This document shows, in pieces, positions 15,179 to 22,820 of a DNA stretch of 37,385 nucleotides. The translations under genes were made by a program, and so were the position numbers. This DNA comes from Streptomyces sp. YS415 (lineage in GTDB: Bacteria; Actinomycetota; Actinomycetes; Streptomycetales; Streptomycetaceae), in contig NZ_JAMJFL010000045.1 of the NCBI RefSeq assembly GCF_023544665.1, forward strand, positions 1 to 37,385, in the 5' to 3' direction. Each line of letters begins with the position of its first letter. Within the stretch, counting starts at the first letter, position 1. Below the pieces are notes generated by a model. The model had not been told where the DNA came from. It ran no database searches and worked only from the letters and a program-made list of their open reading frames with translations.

Positions 15179-16306
15179 ATGCCTCTCCCTTACGTCCTGC
15201 TGTCGGCCGCGGTCTCCCTCGACGGCTACCTGGACGACACCGGCCCCGAGCGGCTGCTGCTCTCGAGCCCGGCCGACTTCGACCGGGTCGACGAGGTACG
15301 GGCGTCGGTCGACGCGATCCTCGTCGGCGCCGGGACGATCCGCGCCGACAACCCGCGCCTCCTGGTCAACTCCCCGGCGCGGCGCGCGGCACGGATCTCC
15401 GCGGGGCGGCCGGAGTACCCGCTGAAGGTCACCGTCAGCGGGAGCGGGGAGCTGGACGCGGGGGCGAACTTCTGGCACACGGGCGGCGAGAAGGTCGTCT
15501 ATACGACGGAGAAGGGCGCGCAGCGGGCGCGTGCGGCCGGTCTGGCGGCCGACGTGGTCGCCCTGGGCCCGGACCTGGACTGGCGGCGGCTGCTGGCGGA
15601 CCTGCACAGCCGGGGTGTGCGGCGCCTGATGGTCGAGGGCGGCGGCCGGGTCCACACCCAGCTGCTCCAGGAAGGGCTGGCGGACGAGCTCCAGCTCGTG
15701 CTGGCCCCCCTGTTCGTCGGCGACCCGTCCGCGCCGCGCCTCTTCGGGCCCGGCGGGTACCAGCGGGGCCGGCTGCGCCTGGTGGAGTCCCGGCGGATCG
15801 AGGACGTGGTCCTGATGCGCTACCTCCCCACGGCTCCCGGAGTGGGCCCGCGGACCACGGCCGCCGACCGCCACTGGCTCCGGCTGGCCTGCGAACTGGC
15901 GGAAGTGTGCCCGCCCTCGCGGACGGCGTTCAGTGTCGGCGCGGTGGTGGTGGCCGCCGACGGCACGGAACTGGCCCGCGGCCACTCCCGGGAGGGCGAC
16001 GACCCGGTGGTCCACGCGGAGGAGGCGGCCCTGGCGAAGACCGACCCGGGCGACCCCCGGCTGGCCTCCGCGACCGTGTACAGCAGCCTGGAACCCTGCG
16101 CCCGCCGGGCCTCCCGCCCGGTGCCCTGCGCGCGGCTGATCATCGAGGCGGGGGTGCGCCGGGTCGTCACGGCCTGGCGGGAGCCGGACACCTTCGTGGC
16201 GGACGCGGACGGCAGCGGCCTGCTGGCGTCGGCGGGCGCGGACGTGGTGCTGCTCCCCGAGTTCGAGGACCGCGCGAAGGCCCCGAACACCCACGTGCTG
16301 CCGTAG
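15179..16306 (+). CDS. RibD-like bifunctional protein with swapped order (reductase then deaminase)
   Basis: A 375-residue protein. ATG 15179 has TGGAG five bases upstream. Residues 5-215 are a RibD C-terminal/dihydrofolate-reductase-like domain with AAVSLDGYLDD, the signature GAGTIRADNPRLL (51-63) and MVEGGGRVHTQLL (151-163). Residues 230-360 are a cytidine-deaminase-fold domain with HAE (279-281) and C307-x9-C317 (EPCARR to VPCARL), the zinc ligands. Classical RibD/RibG has deaminase first. The predicted reactions are deamination and NADPH-dependent reduction of the ribosylaminopyrimidine in riboflavin synthesis, but the order and isolation from other rib genes leave a related pyrimidine substrate possible. 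No FMN riboswitch is seen upstream. Confidence 0.85.
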   Translation: MPLPYVLLSAAVSLDGYLDDTGPERLLLSSPADFDRVDEVRASVDAILVGAGTIRADNPRLLVNSPARRAARISAGRPEYPLKVTVSGSGELDAGANFWHTGGEKVVYTTEKGAQRARAAGLAADVVALGPDLDWRRLLADLHSRGVRRLMVEGGGRVHTQLLQEGLADELQLVLAPLFVGDPSAPRLFGPGGYQRGRLRLVESRRIEDVVLMRYLPTAPGVGPRTTAADRHWLRLACELAEVCPPSRTAFSVGAVVVAADGTELARGHSREGDDPVVHAEEAALAKTDPGDPRLASATVYSSLEPCARRASRPVPCARLIIEAGVRRVVTAWREPDTFVADADGSGLLASAGADVVLLPEFEDRAKAPNTHVLP

Positions 16307-16428
16307 CGGCCCGCGCCCCGCTGCGATCGGCGCGCCCCGACCCGCCCTGACCTGCGCCCCGCCCCGCCCCCGCTCCGATCGGCCCAACCCGACCTGCGCC
16401 CCGCCTGTCCCCGCGCCACGCTGCCAGC

Positions 16429-17622
16429 ATGAGGTCTGTCCGAAGTGCCGCCCTGCTGCTGCTCGTCGCCCTCGTCGGCACCGCCTGCGGAGTGACCGGT
16501 GCCGACTCCCGCACCATGGCGCGCGCCCTGCCGCCCGGCGCCGAGTTCACCCACCCCGGCGTCCTCGTCAGCGCGGCGCAGCTGGCCGCCGTACGCAAGA
16601 ACGTCACCGCCGGGAAGCAGCCGTGGCTGAAGGCGTACCTCGCGATGCGGGACAGCAAGTACGGCGCCTACAAGTACCGGGCCGAGCCGTACGAGAACGT
16701 TTACTGTCCCGCCGGGAGGAAGGCCGGGCGCGGGTGCGTGCAGGAGCGCGAGGACGCCATCGCCGCCTACACGCAGGCGCTGCTGTTCACGGTGACCGGC
16801 AAGCGGCAGCACGCCGTCAAGGCCCGGGAGATCATGGACGCCTGGTCGGCGCGGCTGCGGCGGCACAGCGGGCAGAACGCCGGGCTCCAGGCCGGCTGGG
16901 CGGGGTCCACCTGGGCGCGGGCCGCCGAGATCGTCCGCCACAGCGACGGCGCCGACTGGCCCGAGGACCGGGTGCGCCGCTTCGAGACGATGCTGCGCAC
17001 CGCCCACCTGCCCCACGTCACCCGGAAGGCCCCGGACACCAACGGCAACCGGGACCTGATCACCACCGACGCCGCCATCGGCATCGCCGTCTTCCTCGAC
17101 GACCACCCCACCTTCGACCACGCCCTCGCCCGCTTCCGCGACCGCGTGCCCGCCTACTTCTACCTGGAGAAGGACGGCCGCCTCCCGCTCACCCCCGCCG
17201 GGTCGAGCAGGACCACCCCGCAGCGGCTGACGGCGTACTGGCACGGGCAGAGTGTGTACAAGGACGGCGTCACCCAGGAGAGCTGCCGCGACTTCCGGCA
17301 CGTCGGCTACTCCGTCGCCGCCACCGCGCACATCGCCGAAACCGCCTGGCACCAGGGCGTCGACCTGTACGGCGAGGCCGAGGAGCGGCTCACGGCCGCG
17401 CTGGAGCTGCACGCCCGCCACCAGCTGGGCGAGCCCGTGCCGGCCTGGCTGTGCGGCGGCAGGGTGGAGCGGGACATGGGGCCCGACCTGGAGGTCGCGC
17501 TCAACCGGGGCCTCGGCGGCCCGGCGGCTCGCACGCTCGCCGGGAAGACCCGTCCGGCGGGCACCGACGACCTCTTCGTCGCCTGGGAGACGCTCACCCA
17601 CGCGGGCAATCCCGGGGCGTGA
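16429..17622 (+). CDS. alginate-lyase-family lipoprotein (polysaccharide lyase)
   Basis: A 397-residue protein. A signal peptide ends in the lipobox VGTAC, so it is a secreted, lipid-anchored protein. The body matches the alginate lyase fold (Pfam Alginate_lyase type): HPGVLVSAAQLAAVRKNV near the start, TNGNRDLITTDAAIGIAVF in the middle, and the highly typical GQSVYKDGVTQESCRDFRH with the catalytic-region Asn, His, Tyr and Arg residues. It is likely to cleave uronic-acid-containing polysaccharide by beta-elimination; in soil actinomycetes the true substrate may be a plant or cell-wall polymer. It stands alone between the RibD-like gene and tRNA-fMet. Length is usual for the family. Confidence 0.86.
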   Translation: MRSVRSAALLLLVALVGTACGVTGADSRTMARALPPGAEFTHPGVLVSAAQLAAVRKNVTAGKQPWLKAYLAMRDSKYGAYKYRAEPYENVYCPAGRKAGRGCVQEREDAIAAYTQALLFTVTGKRQHAVKAREIMDAWSARLRRHSGQNAGLQAGWAGSTWARAAEIVRHSDGADWPEDRVRRFETMLRTAHLPHVTRKAPDTNGNRDLITTDAAIGIAVFLDDHPTFDHALARFRDRVPAYFYLEKDGRLPLTPAGSSRTTPQRLTAYWHGQSVYKDGVTQESCRDFRHVGYSVAATAHIAETAWHQGVDLYGEAEERLTAALELHARHQLGEPVPAWLCGGRVERDMGPDLEVALNRGLGGPAARTLAGKTRPAGTDDLFVAWETLTHAGNPGA

Positions 17623-17656
17623 AGACACGCGTGTGCAGGGGGTCCCGCGGATGGCG

Positions 17657-17662
17657 TACACT
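17657..17662 (+). promoter_or_regulatory. -10 element of tRNA-fMet promoter
   Basis: TACACT at 17657-17662, 11 nt before the tRNA, fits the vegetative -10 consensus. The -35 (about 17633) is weak. Confidence 0.4.
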
Positions 17663-17673
17663 GGTTTCAACGA

Positions 17674-17747
17674 CGCGGGGTGGAGCAGCTCGGTAGCTCG
17701 CTGGGCTCATAACCCAGAGGTCGCAGGTTCAAATCCTGTCCCCGCTA
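17674..17747 (+). tRNA. initiator tRNA-fMet (CAT)
   Basis: The acceptor begins with an unpaired C opposite T, followed by GCGGGG/CCCCGC. The anticodon stem CTGGG/CCCAG carries the three consecutive G-C pairs that mark initiator tRNAs, with loop CTCATAA (anticodon CAT). The T arm is GCAGG/CCTGT. These features separate it from elongator tRNA-Met. Confidence 0.96.
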
Positions 17748-17754
17748 CTGAAGG

Positions 17755-17793
17755 CCTAGGGCCGGAACCATTGGTTCCGGCCCTAGGTGTTTT
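17755..17793 (+). terminator. intrinsic terminator of tRNA-fMet
   Basis: A perfect 15-bp stem, 17755-17769 with 17773-17787, has a 3-nt loop and is followed by TGTTTTG. It is one of the few terminators in the window with a T-run. Confidence 0.93.
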
Positions 17794-17922
17794 GCCGCGG
17801 CTGGTCTGCCGCGTTGTGCTGCGGCCGGTCTGCCGCGCCTCATCCACTCGGCCCACACCGTTCGCCGCCCGCCACCGCTCCGGGAAGCCTGGAGGGACGG
17901 CGGACGTGGCGGGAGGCGGGCA

Positions 17923-19059
17923 GTGCGGACTTCATGCGTGGGCGGGATCCGGCGCGCGTGGTCCCTACGCACCTTCGTCCGCCTCCTCCCGCTGCTCCTG
18001 ATCGCGGGCGGTGTCCTCTACGACGTCGTCACCCCCCGCGGCTTCACCGCGATCCCCTTCTTCACCGCCGCCCCGCTGGTGGCCGCCCCCTTCTGCGCGC
18101 TGAGCGGCACGGTCGCCGTCGGGGCCGTGTCCCTGATCGCCGCCTACGCCGTCCACATCCGGTGGGGCTTCGGTATGGACGCGGACACGGTCACCGAGGT
18201 GCTCACCGTGGTCACCGTCGCCGTCCTGGCGGTCGCCCTCAACCGGGTCGTGCGCCGTGGGGATCTGCGGCTCGCCATCCAGCGCGAGATCGCCGTGGCC
18301 ACCCAGCGTGCCGTCCTGCCCGAACCCATGGAGCGGCTCGGCGGCTACGAGATCGCCGCCCGCTACGAGGCGGCGCAGGCCGACGCCTACATCGGCGGCG
18401 ACCTGTACGCGGTGCAGGACAGCGCGTACGGCGTACGGGTCGTCGTCGGTGATGTGCGCGGCAAGGGGATGGGGGCCGTCGCGGCCGTCGCCGTCGTCGT
18501 CGGGGCGTTCCGGGAGGCCGCCGAGCAGGAACCGGGTCTGGAGGCGGTGGCTCGGCGGCTGGAGCGGGCCCTGGTCCGTGAGGGCTCGCGGCGCGACGGG
18601 ATCGATGCCGTCGAGGGGTTCACCACCGCCGTGCTCGCCGAACTCCCGCACGGCGACGGGCCGGTCCGCGTCGTCAACCGCGGCCACCCGCCCCCGCTGC
18701 TGCTCCACCCCGACGGCACCGTGCGCCCGCTGCGCGCCCGTGAGCCCGCCCTCCCGCTGGGCATGAGCGACCTCGGCGACTGGCCCGACCGCGTCGACGA
18801 GGCACCCTTCCCGCCCGGCACCACCCTGCTCCTGCACACCGACGGCCTCTCCGAGGCCCGCAACGCGCAGGGTGTCTTCTTCGACCCCGAACGACGGCTC
18901 GACGGCCGCGTCTTCCGCGATCCGGGCGCCCTGATCCGCGCCCTCGCCGAGGAGGTGCGCGTGCACTGCGGAGGGGGGATGGCGGACGACATGGCGCTGC
19001 TCGCGGTGCGCAGACCCCGCTCGTCACCCGGGGTGATCGGATGGGAGCCCTCCGCATAA
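17923..19059 (+). CDS. membrane-bound SpoIIE-type PP2C serine phosphatase
   Basis: A 378-residue protein. GTG 17923 follows GGAGG by six bases. Residues 15-108 hold three to four membrane segments with little outside sequence. Residues 120-370 are a SpoIIE/RsbU-type PP2C domain with metal-binding GGDLY (158-162) and GDVRGKGMGA (176-185), RGHPPPLLL, TDGLSEARN and GMADDMALL. Such enzymes dephosphorylate anti-anti-sigma proteins in partner-switching cascades. There is no PAS, GAF or kinase domain, so input should come through the membrane segment. No anti-sigma partner is adjacent. The metal ligands look intact, so it is probably active. Confidence 0.9.
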   Translation: MRTSCVGGIRRAWSLRTFVRLLPLLLIAGGVLYDVVTPRGFTAIPFFTAAPLVAAPFCALSGTVAVGAVSLIAAYAVHIRWGFGMDADTVTEVLTVVTVAVLAVALNRVVRRGDLRLAIQREIAVATQRAVLPEPMERLGGYEIAARYEAAQADAYIGGDLYAVQDSAYGVRVVVGDVRGKGMGAVAAVAVVVGAFREAAEQEPGLEAVARRLERALVREGSRRDGIDAVEGFTTAVLAELPHGDGPVRVVNRGHPPPLLLHPDGTVRPLRAREPALPLGMSDLGDWPDRVDEAPFPPGTTLLLHTDGLSEARNAQGVFFDPERRLDGRVFRDPGALIRALAEEVRVHCGGGMADDMALLAVRRPRSSPGVIGWEPSA

Positions 19060-19254
19060 CAACTGAGGCACCGTCAATACTTCTGTGACACAAGAGGTTT
19101 GGTCAACTCGCCCGATTTAGCGCCCCAGTGACCCGAAAGTCCAGGCCGATCTCGCTAACGATCAAGAGGAACAGCTTGGAATCCGCGCCCCGCGTCTATT
19201 AACGTTCGATAACGCAGCGCGGTCGTCCCAGCCGTCACAAGAGGCGGCTCCGTG
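19060..19254 (+). promoter_or_regulatory. promoter region of the M23 peptidase
   Basis: This 195-nt gap is richer in A/T than its surroundings, notably ATTAACGTTCGATAACG near 19199. It must hold the promoter for the riboswitch transcript. I cannot assign -35/-10 boxes with confidence. Confidence 0.4.
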
Positions 19255-19395
19255 CGCACGCGCCGAATCCCGCAAGGGAACCGGGGAACCATCAATTGGG
19301 GTGAATCGGGCGTAATCCGTCGCGCTGAAAGCGGCAGATATACGCGCGTAGGAGACCTTCCTGCTCCGAACCCGTCAGCTAACCCGGTAGGCGAG
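19255..19395 (+). promoter_or_regulatory. c-di-AMP (ydaO/yuaA) riboswitch
   Basis: The conserved ydaO elements occur in order: CGCCGAATCC, AAGGGAACCGGGGAACCA, TTGGGGTGAATCGGG, CTCCGAACCCGTCAGCTAA and CCCGGTAGGCG. P1 can form between CGCC (19261) and GGCG (19390-19393). By family knowledge this aptamer binds c-di-AMP and switches off cell-wall lytic enzymes in actinomycetes. The Shine-Dalgarno of the peptidase lies only 12 nt beyond the aptamer, leaving no room for a separate terminator hairpin and suggesting control of translation. Confidence 0.93.
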
Positions 19396-19419
19396 AAGGA
19401 AGGAAAGGAGCACGCCCAC

Positions 19420-20448
19420 GTGGCGTCAAACCGGCCTGCCCCCGAGGCCCCGTTCGTGCCGAGCCAGCGCAGTGACGAGGCCTTCTCCTACGGCAGCCAC
19501 CGCACCGACGAGGGCCCCTGGGAGGAATGGAACCCCACCGCGGAATCCATTCGCCCGGTACGCGGCCGGCACCGCGTCTCCAAGCAGCGCGGCGGCGGAC
19601 TCGCCCGTAGCTCCACGGTGCTCGGCGTCGGTGTCATAGCCGCCGTCGGCGCGGGCGGCATGGCCAGCGCGCAGTCCGGCAAGCCGCCGGTCGCGATCAC
19701 CATGCCCGACCTGCCGCTGATCTCCGACGACCCGGCGGAGCCGACCCCCGAGACCTCGGCCACCCCGCTCAGCAGCGTCGGCATGACCACCACGGACACC
19801 GAGCAGGGTGCCGCGGACGCCGGTGAGGCGCTGCGCGCCCGGATCATGGCGCAGGCCGAGCAGCAGCAGGACCAGGTCGCCACCAAGGCCGCCGAGGCCG
19901 CCGTCGCTGCCGCCGAGAAGGCCGCCGCGGAAGCCGCCGCCGAGGCCGAGAAGGAGGCGAAGGCCAAGGCCGCCGCCGCCAAGGCCAAGGCCGAGGAGGA
20001 GGCCCGCGAGAAGGCCGAGGCCGAGCGCCTGGCCGCCCTCGCCAAGCAGTTCGCGCTGCCGACCTCCTCGTACACCATCACCTCGACCTACGGTCAGGCC
20101 GGCGCGCTGTGGTCCTCCGGGTACCACACCGGCACCGACTTCGCCGCTCCCACCGGCACCCTGATCAAGGCGGTCCACACCGGCACGATCACCTACGCCG
20201 GGTACGACGGCTCCTACGGCTACAAGACCGTGCTCACCCTGGAGGACGGCACCGAGATCTGGTACGCCCACCAGTCCTCGATCAGCGTCAGCGTCGGGCA
20301 GAAGGTCGCCACGGGCGACGTCATCGGTCGCGTGGGCGCGACCGGCAACGTCACCGGTGCCCACCTCCACCTGGAGGTCCACCCCGAGGGCTCCTCCTCC
20401 GGCATCGACCCGCTCGCCTGGCTGCGAAGCAAGGGCCTCACCCCCTGA
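19420..20448 (+). CDS. M23-family (LytM) peptidoglycan endopeptidase under c-di-AMP control
   Basis: A 342-residue protein. GTG 19420 has AAAGGAG nine bases upstream and lies just past the riboswitch; longer reading would translate the riboswitch itself. A basic N-terminus and a hydrophobic segment (63-83, ending MASAQ) form a signal peptide or anchor. An Ala/Lys/Glu-rich coiled coil spans about 133-208. The M23 domain (217-342) has the zinc ligands H236 and D240 in HTGTD and H317 in HLHLE, with H284 and H315 as the usual catalytic histidines. It should cleave stem-peptide cross-links outside the membrane during growth, branching or germination. Coupling to c-di-AMP matches the resuscitation and lytic enzyme regulon known in Streptomyces. 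Confidence 0.94.
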   Translation: MASNRPAPEAPFVPSQRSDEAFSYGSHRTDEGPWEEWNPTAESIRPVRGRHRVSKQRGGGLARSSTVLGVGVIAAVGAGGMASAQSGKPPVAITMPDLPLISDDPAEPTPETSATPLSSVGMTTTDTEQGAADAGEALRARIMAQAEQQQDQVATKAAEAAVAAAEKAAAEAAAEAEKEAKAKAAAAKAKAEEEAREKAEAERLAALAKQFALPTSSYTITSTYGQAGALWSSGYHTGTDFAAPTGTLIKAVHTGTITYAGYDGSYGYKTVLTLEDGTEIWYAHQSSISVSVGQKVATGDVIGRVGATGNVTGAHLHLEVHPEGSSSGIDPLAWLRSKGLTP

Positions 20449-20475
20449 CCGAGCCCTCGCCGGAACCCCGGCGGT

Positions 20476-20501
20476 CCTGACGACGTCCCCCCGACGTCAG
20501 G
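20476..20501. terminator. shared terminator of convergent M23 and PrsW genes
   Basis: CCTGACG (20476-20482) pairs with CGTCAGG (20495-20501), and nearby ACGTC/GACGT can extend the stem. It sits in the 80-nt gap between the two convergent stops and could serve both strands. Confidence 0.6.
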
Positions 20502-20528
20502 GCTGCCGGTTCTCGGCGTTCGCGGCCC

Positions 20529-21875
20529 CTACGACCGGTACGGGTTGTAGGCGGGGTACGGGCCCGCCGGGTACGCCGGAGAGGGCTGGTACGCCGGCTG
20601 GGCCGGGTACCCGTAGGTGCCGTGCGCCGGCCATGGCGCCGCCGCCACCGGCGCCGGTGGGGCGGTGGCGCGGGCCGCGTGGTCCAGGGCCGGGCGGGCG
20701 ATCTCCCGGCGGCGCCACAGTTCCCCCAGCAACTCCTGCTCGCGTACGACGAAGTCGGCGCCCGCACGCCCCCGGCGCCCCCGGTGGCGCAGGAACGCCA
20801 GCGAGGTCGCGTACGCCTCGTACCGCGCCACCTCCCGTGCCGCCTGCCGTCCGGCGCGGCGGCGGGCGTACTGCCGGGCCAGGCGCCGCGCCCGCATCGA
20901 GGCGAGCGCGAAGGGCTCGCCCGGGGTGAGCCAGCCGGCGACGGCGTAGGCGGGCAGTTCCTCCCGCACGGTGCGCAGCTCGCGCTGCCGGGTCCAGATC
21001 ACCAGCCAGGTCAGCAGCCCGAACGCAGGGACCATGATCGCCCCGTACACGGCGAAGAAGCCGTACGGGCCGAACGCCGAGGAACCGTTCCACATCGCGT
21101 GCATGCCCATCGCGAGCAGCAGCCCGGACAGCGGCAGCAGCACCCGCCGCAGGCGCCGGCGGTCGCCGGAGAGCGCGGCGATGCCGAAGCCGATGCCGGT
21201 CAGGACGGTGAAGAGGGGGTGCGCGAAGGGCGACATGATGATGCGCACGAAGAAGGTCGCCGCCGTCACGGAGGCGATGCCGCTGCCGCCGGTGATCTGG
21301 TCGGTGCCGAAGGCGGTGCCGAGATAGAGGATGTTCTCGGTGAAGGCGAAGCCGGTCGCGGTGACCCCGGCTATCACCACCCCGTCGACCAGCCCGGTGA
21401 AGTCCCGGCGCCGGAAGAGGAAGACCAGCAGCACGGCGGCCGCTTTCGCCGACTCCTCCACGACCGGCGCTATCACGGTCGCCCCGAGGGTGTCGGCGCT
21501 GGACGGATCCGCGGTGGCCGTCGCTATCCATCTCGTCGCGAAGCTGTTGGCGACGATGGCTATCAGCGCCGCCGCGCAGGCGCCCCAGGCGAAGGCGAAC
21601 AGCAGATTCCGCCAGGGGCCCGGCTCGACCCGGTCCAGCCAGCGGAAGGCGGCTATGAGCAGCGGCACGGGCAGCACGGCCAGGCCGAGCCCGACCAGGA
21701 AGCCCTCGGTGCCGGTCTGTTCGCGGACCAGGGCGAGGATCACCAGGCCGGAGAGGGTGAGCAGGGTGATCAGCGCGCCGTAGCGCACCGACTTCCGCTG
21801 CCACCAGTGCGCGTGCCGCAGTGCGCCGCCGGCGGGACCGGTGGGGTGCGTCGGGTACGGAGGACTGGTGGCCAC
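20529..21875 (-). CDS. PrsW-family intramembrane metalloprotease
   Basis: A 448-residue protein with about eight membrane segments (residues 30-285). The PrsW signatures are present: the EESAK glutamate pair in PVVEESAKAAAVLLVF, then GFAFTENILYLG, FAHPLFTVLTGIGFG and GMHAMWNGS, providing the Glu and His residues thought to bind the metal. PrsW-type proteases cleave anti-sigma factors or other membrane proteins in site-1 style signalling. The C-terminal 150 residues are cytosolic, rich in Arg/Ala and then Pro/Tyr (AYQPSPAYPAGPYPAYNPY), probably disordered. The start GTG 21875 has only a modest AGGG upstream. It is downstream of trmB by 52 nt on the same strand and may be co-transcribed. Confidence 0.9.
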   Translation of the reverse strand: MATSPPYPTHPTGPAGGALRHAHWWQRKSVRYGALITLLTLSGLVILALVREQTGTEGFLVGLGLAVLPVPLLIAAFRWLDRVEPGPWRNLLFAFAWGACAAALIAIVANSFATRWIATATADPSSADTLGATVIAPVVEESAKAAAVLLVFLFRRRDFTGLVDGVVIAGVTATGFAFTENILYLGTAFGTDQITGGSGIASVTAATFFVRIIMSPFAHPLFTVLTGIGFGIAALSGDRRRLRRVLLPLSGLLLAMGMHAMWNGSSAFGPYGFFAVYGAIMVPAFGLLTWLVIWTRQRELRTVREELPAYAVAGWLTPGEPFALASMRARRLARQYARRRAGRQAAREVARYEAYATSLAFLRHRGRRGRAGADFVVREQELLGELWRRREIARPALDHAARATAPPAPVAAAPWPAHGTYGYPAQPAYQPSPAYPAGPYPAYNPYRS

Positions 21876-21927
21876 GGCATTGACCCTAACGAGGAAAGGG
21901 CGCTGCCCGCAGAGGAGCGCTGTGGGC

Positions 21928-22770
21928 TCAGGCGCCGGCGGTGGGTTCGTCTCGCTGCGGTACGCGGCGGAAGAGCAGGTCGTTCACGACATGACCCTTG
22001 TCCAGTCCCTGGCCCTCGAAACGGGTCAGCGGCCGGAACTGCGGACGCGGCGCAAAACCGCCGTCGGCCTGCGTGTTCTCGAAGTCCGGGTGGGCCGTCA
22101 GCACCTCGAGCATCTGCTCGGCGTACGGCTCCCAGTCGGTCGCGCAGTGCAGCACCGCACCGGGCCTGAGCCGGGTCGCGGCGAGGCCGAGGAACTCCGG
22201 CTGGATCAACCGCCGCTTGTGGTGCCGCTTCTTCGGCCACGGGTCCGGGAAGAAGACCCGCAGCCCGTCGAGCGCGTCGGGGGCGAGCATCTCGCGCAGA
22301 AGGATGATGGCGTCGCCGTTGCCGACCCGGATGTTGGTCAGGCCCTGCTGCTCGGCGAGGTTGAGCAGATTGCCCTGGCCGGGGGTGTGCACGTCGACGG
22401 CGAGCACATTGGTCGCCGGATCGGCGGCGGCCATCTGCGCGGTGGCCTCGCCCATTCCGAACCCGATCTCCAGGACGACGGGACGGTCGTTGCCGAAGAG
22501 CCGGCCGAGGTCCAGGACCTGCCGGCCGTCGATGTCCAGTCCCCATGCGGGCCACAGCCGCTGCAGCGCGTCCGCCTGTCCCGCGGTCACCCGGCTGCGC
22601 CGGGGCTGGAAGCTCCTGATCCGCCGCTCGAAGTGCGACCCGGCGGGATCGGGCATCGGCCCGTCGGGGAACCGCGGCTCCCCCTTGGCCCGCGCAGGCC
22701 GGAGGGACGCATCCGGCTCGTGACCGGGGGCGGAGTGGGGGGCTTCGGGGGTGTGGAGGGAGTCAGACAC
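21928..22770 (-). CDS. trmB: tRNA (guanine-N7-)-methyltransferase
   Basis: A 280-residue protein from GTG 22770; earlier reading overlaps the upstream oxidase and is rejected, though no strong ribosome site marks this start. The N-terminal 50 residues are a variable extension. The SAM-binding motif VLEIGFGMGEATAQMA, AVDVHTPG and the hallmark FFPDPWPKKRHHKRRL identify TrmB, which forms m7G46 in the variable loop of several tRNAs. CATDWEPYAEQM and the F-x-R-G-type tail (TRFEGQG) are also family signatures. It lies 50 nt downstream of the LhgO-like gene, with the same orientation. Confidence 0.95.
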   Translation of the reverse strand: MSDSLHTPEAPHSAPGHEPDASLRPARAKGEPRFPDGPMPDPAGSHFERRIRSFQPRRSRVTAGQADALQRLWPAWGLDIDGRQVLDLGRLFGNDRPVVLEIGFGMGEATAQMAAADPATNVLAVDVHTPGQGNLLNLAEQQGLTNIRVGNGDAIILLREMLAPDALDGLRVFFPDPWPKKRHHKRRLIQPEFLGLAATRLRPGAVLHCATDWEPYAEQMLEVLTAHPDFENTQADGGFAPRPQFRPLTRFEGQGLDKGHVVNDLLFRRVPQRDEPTAGA

Positions 22771-22820
22771 AGTGGGACCGATTTTACGGGAGGCGGAGTG
22801 CGGGGCCGCGGCGGAGCCCG

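Noticed and set aside
16324..16420. Imperfect direct repeats starting CGATCGGC
   Set aside because: Low-complexity C-rich sequence between genes, without clear period or symmetry. Not enough to claim a function.
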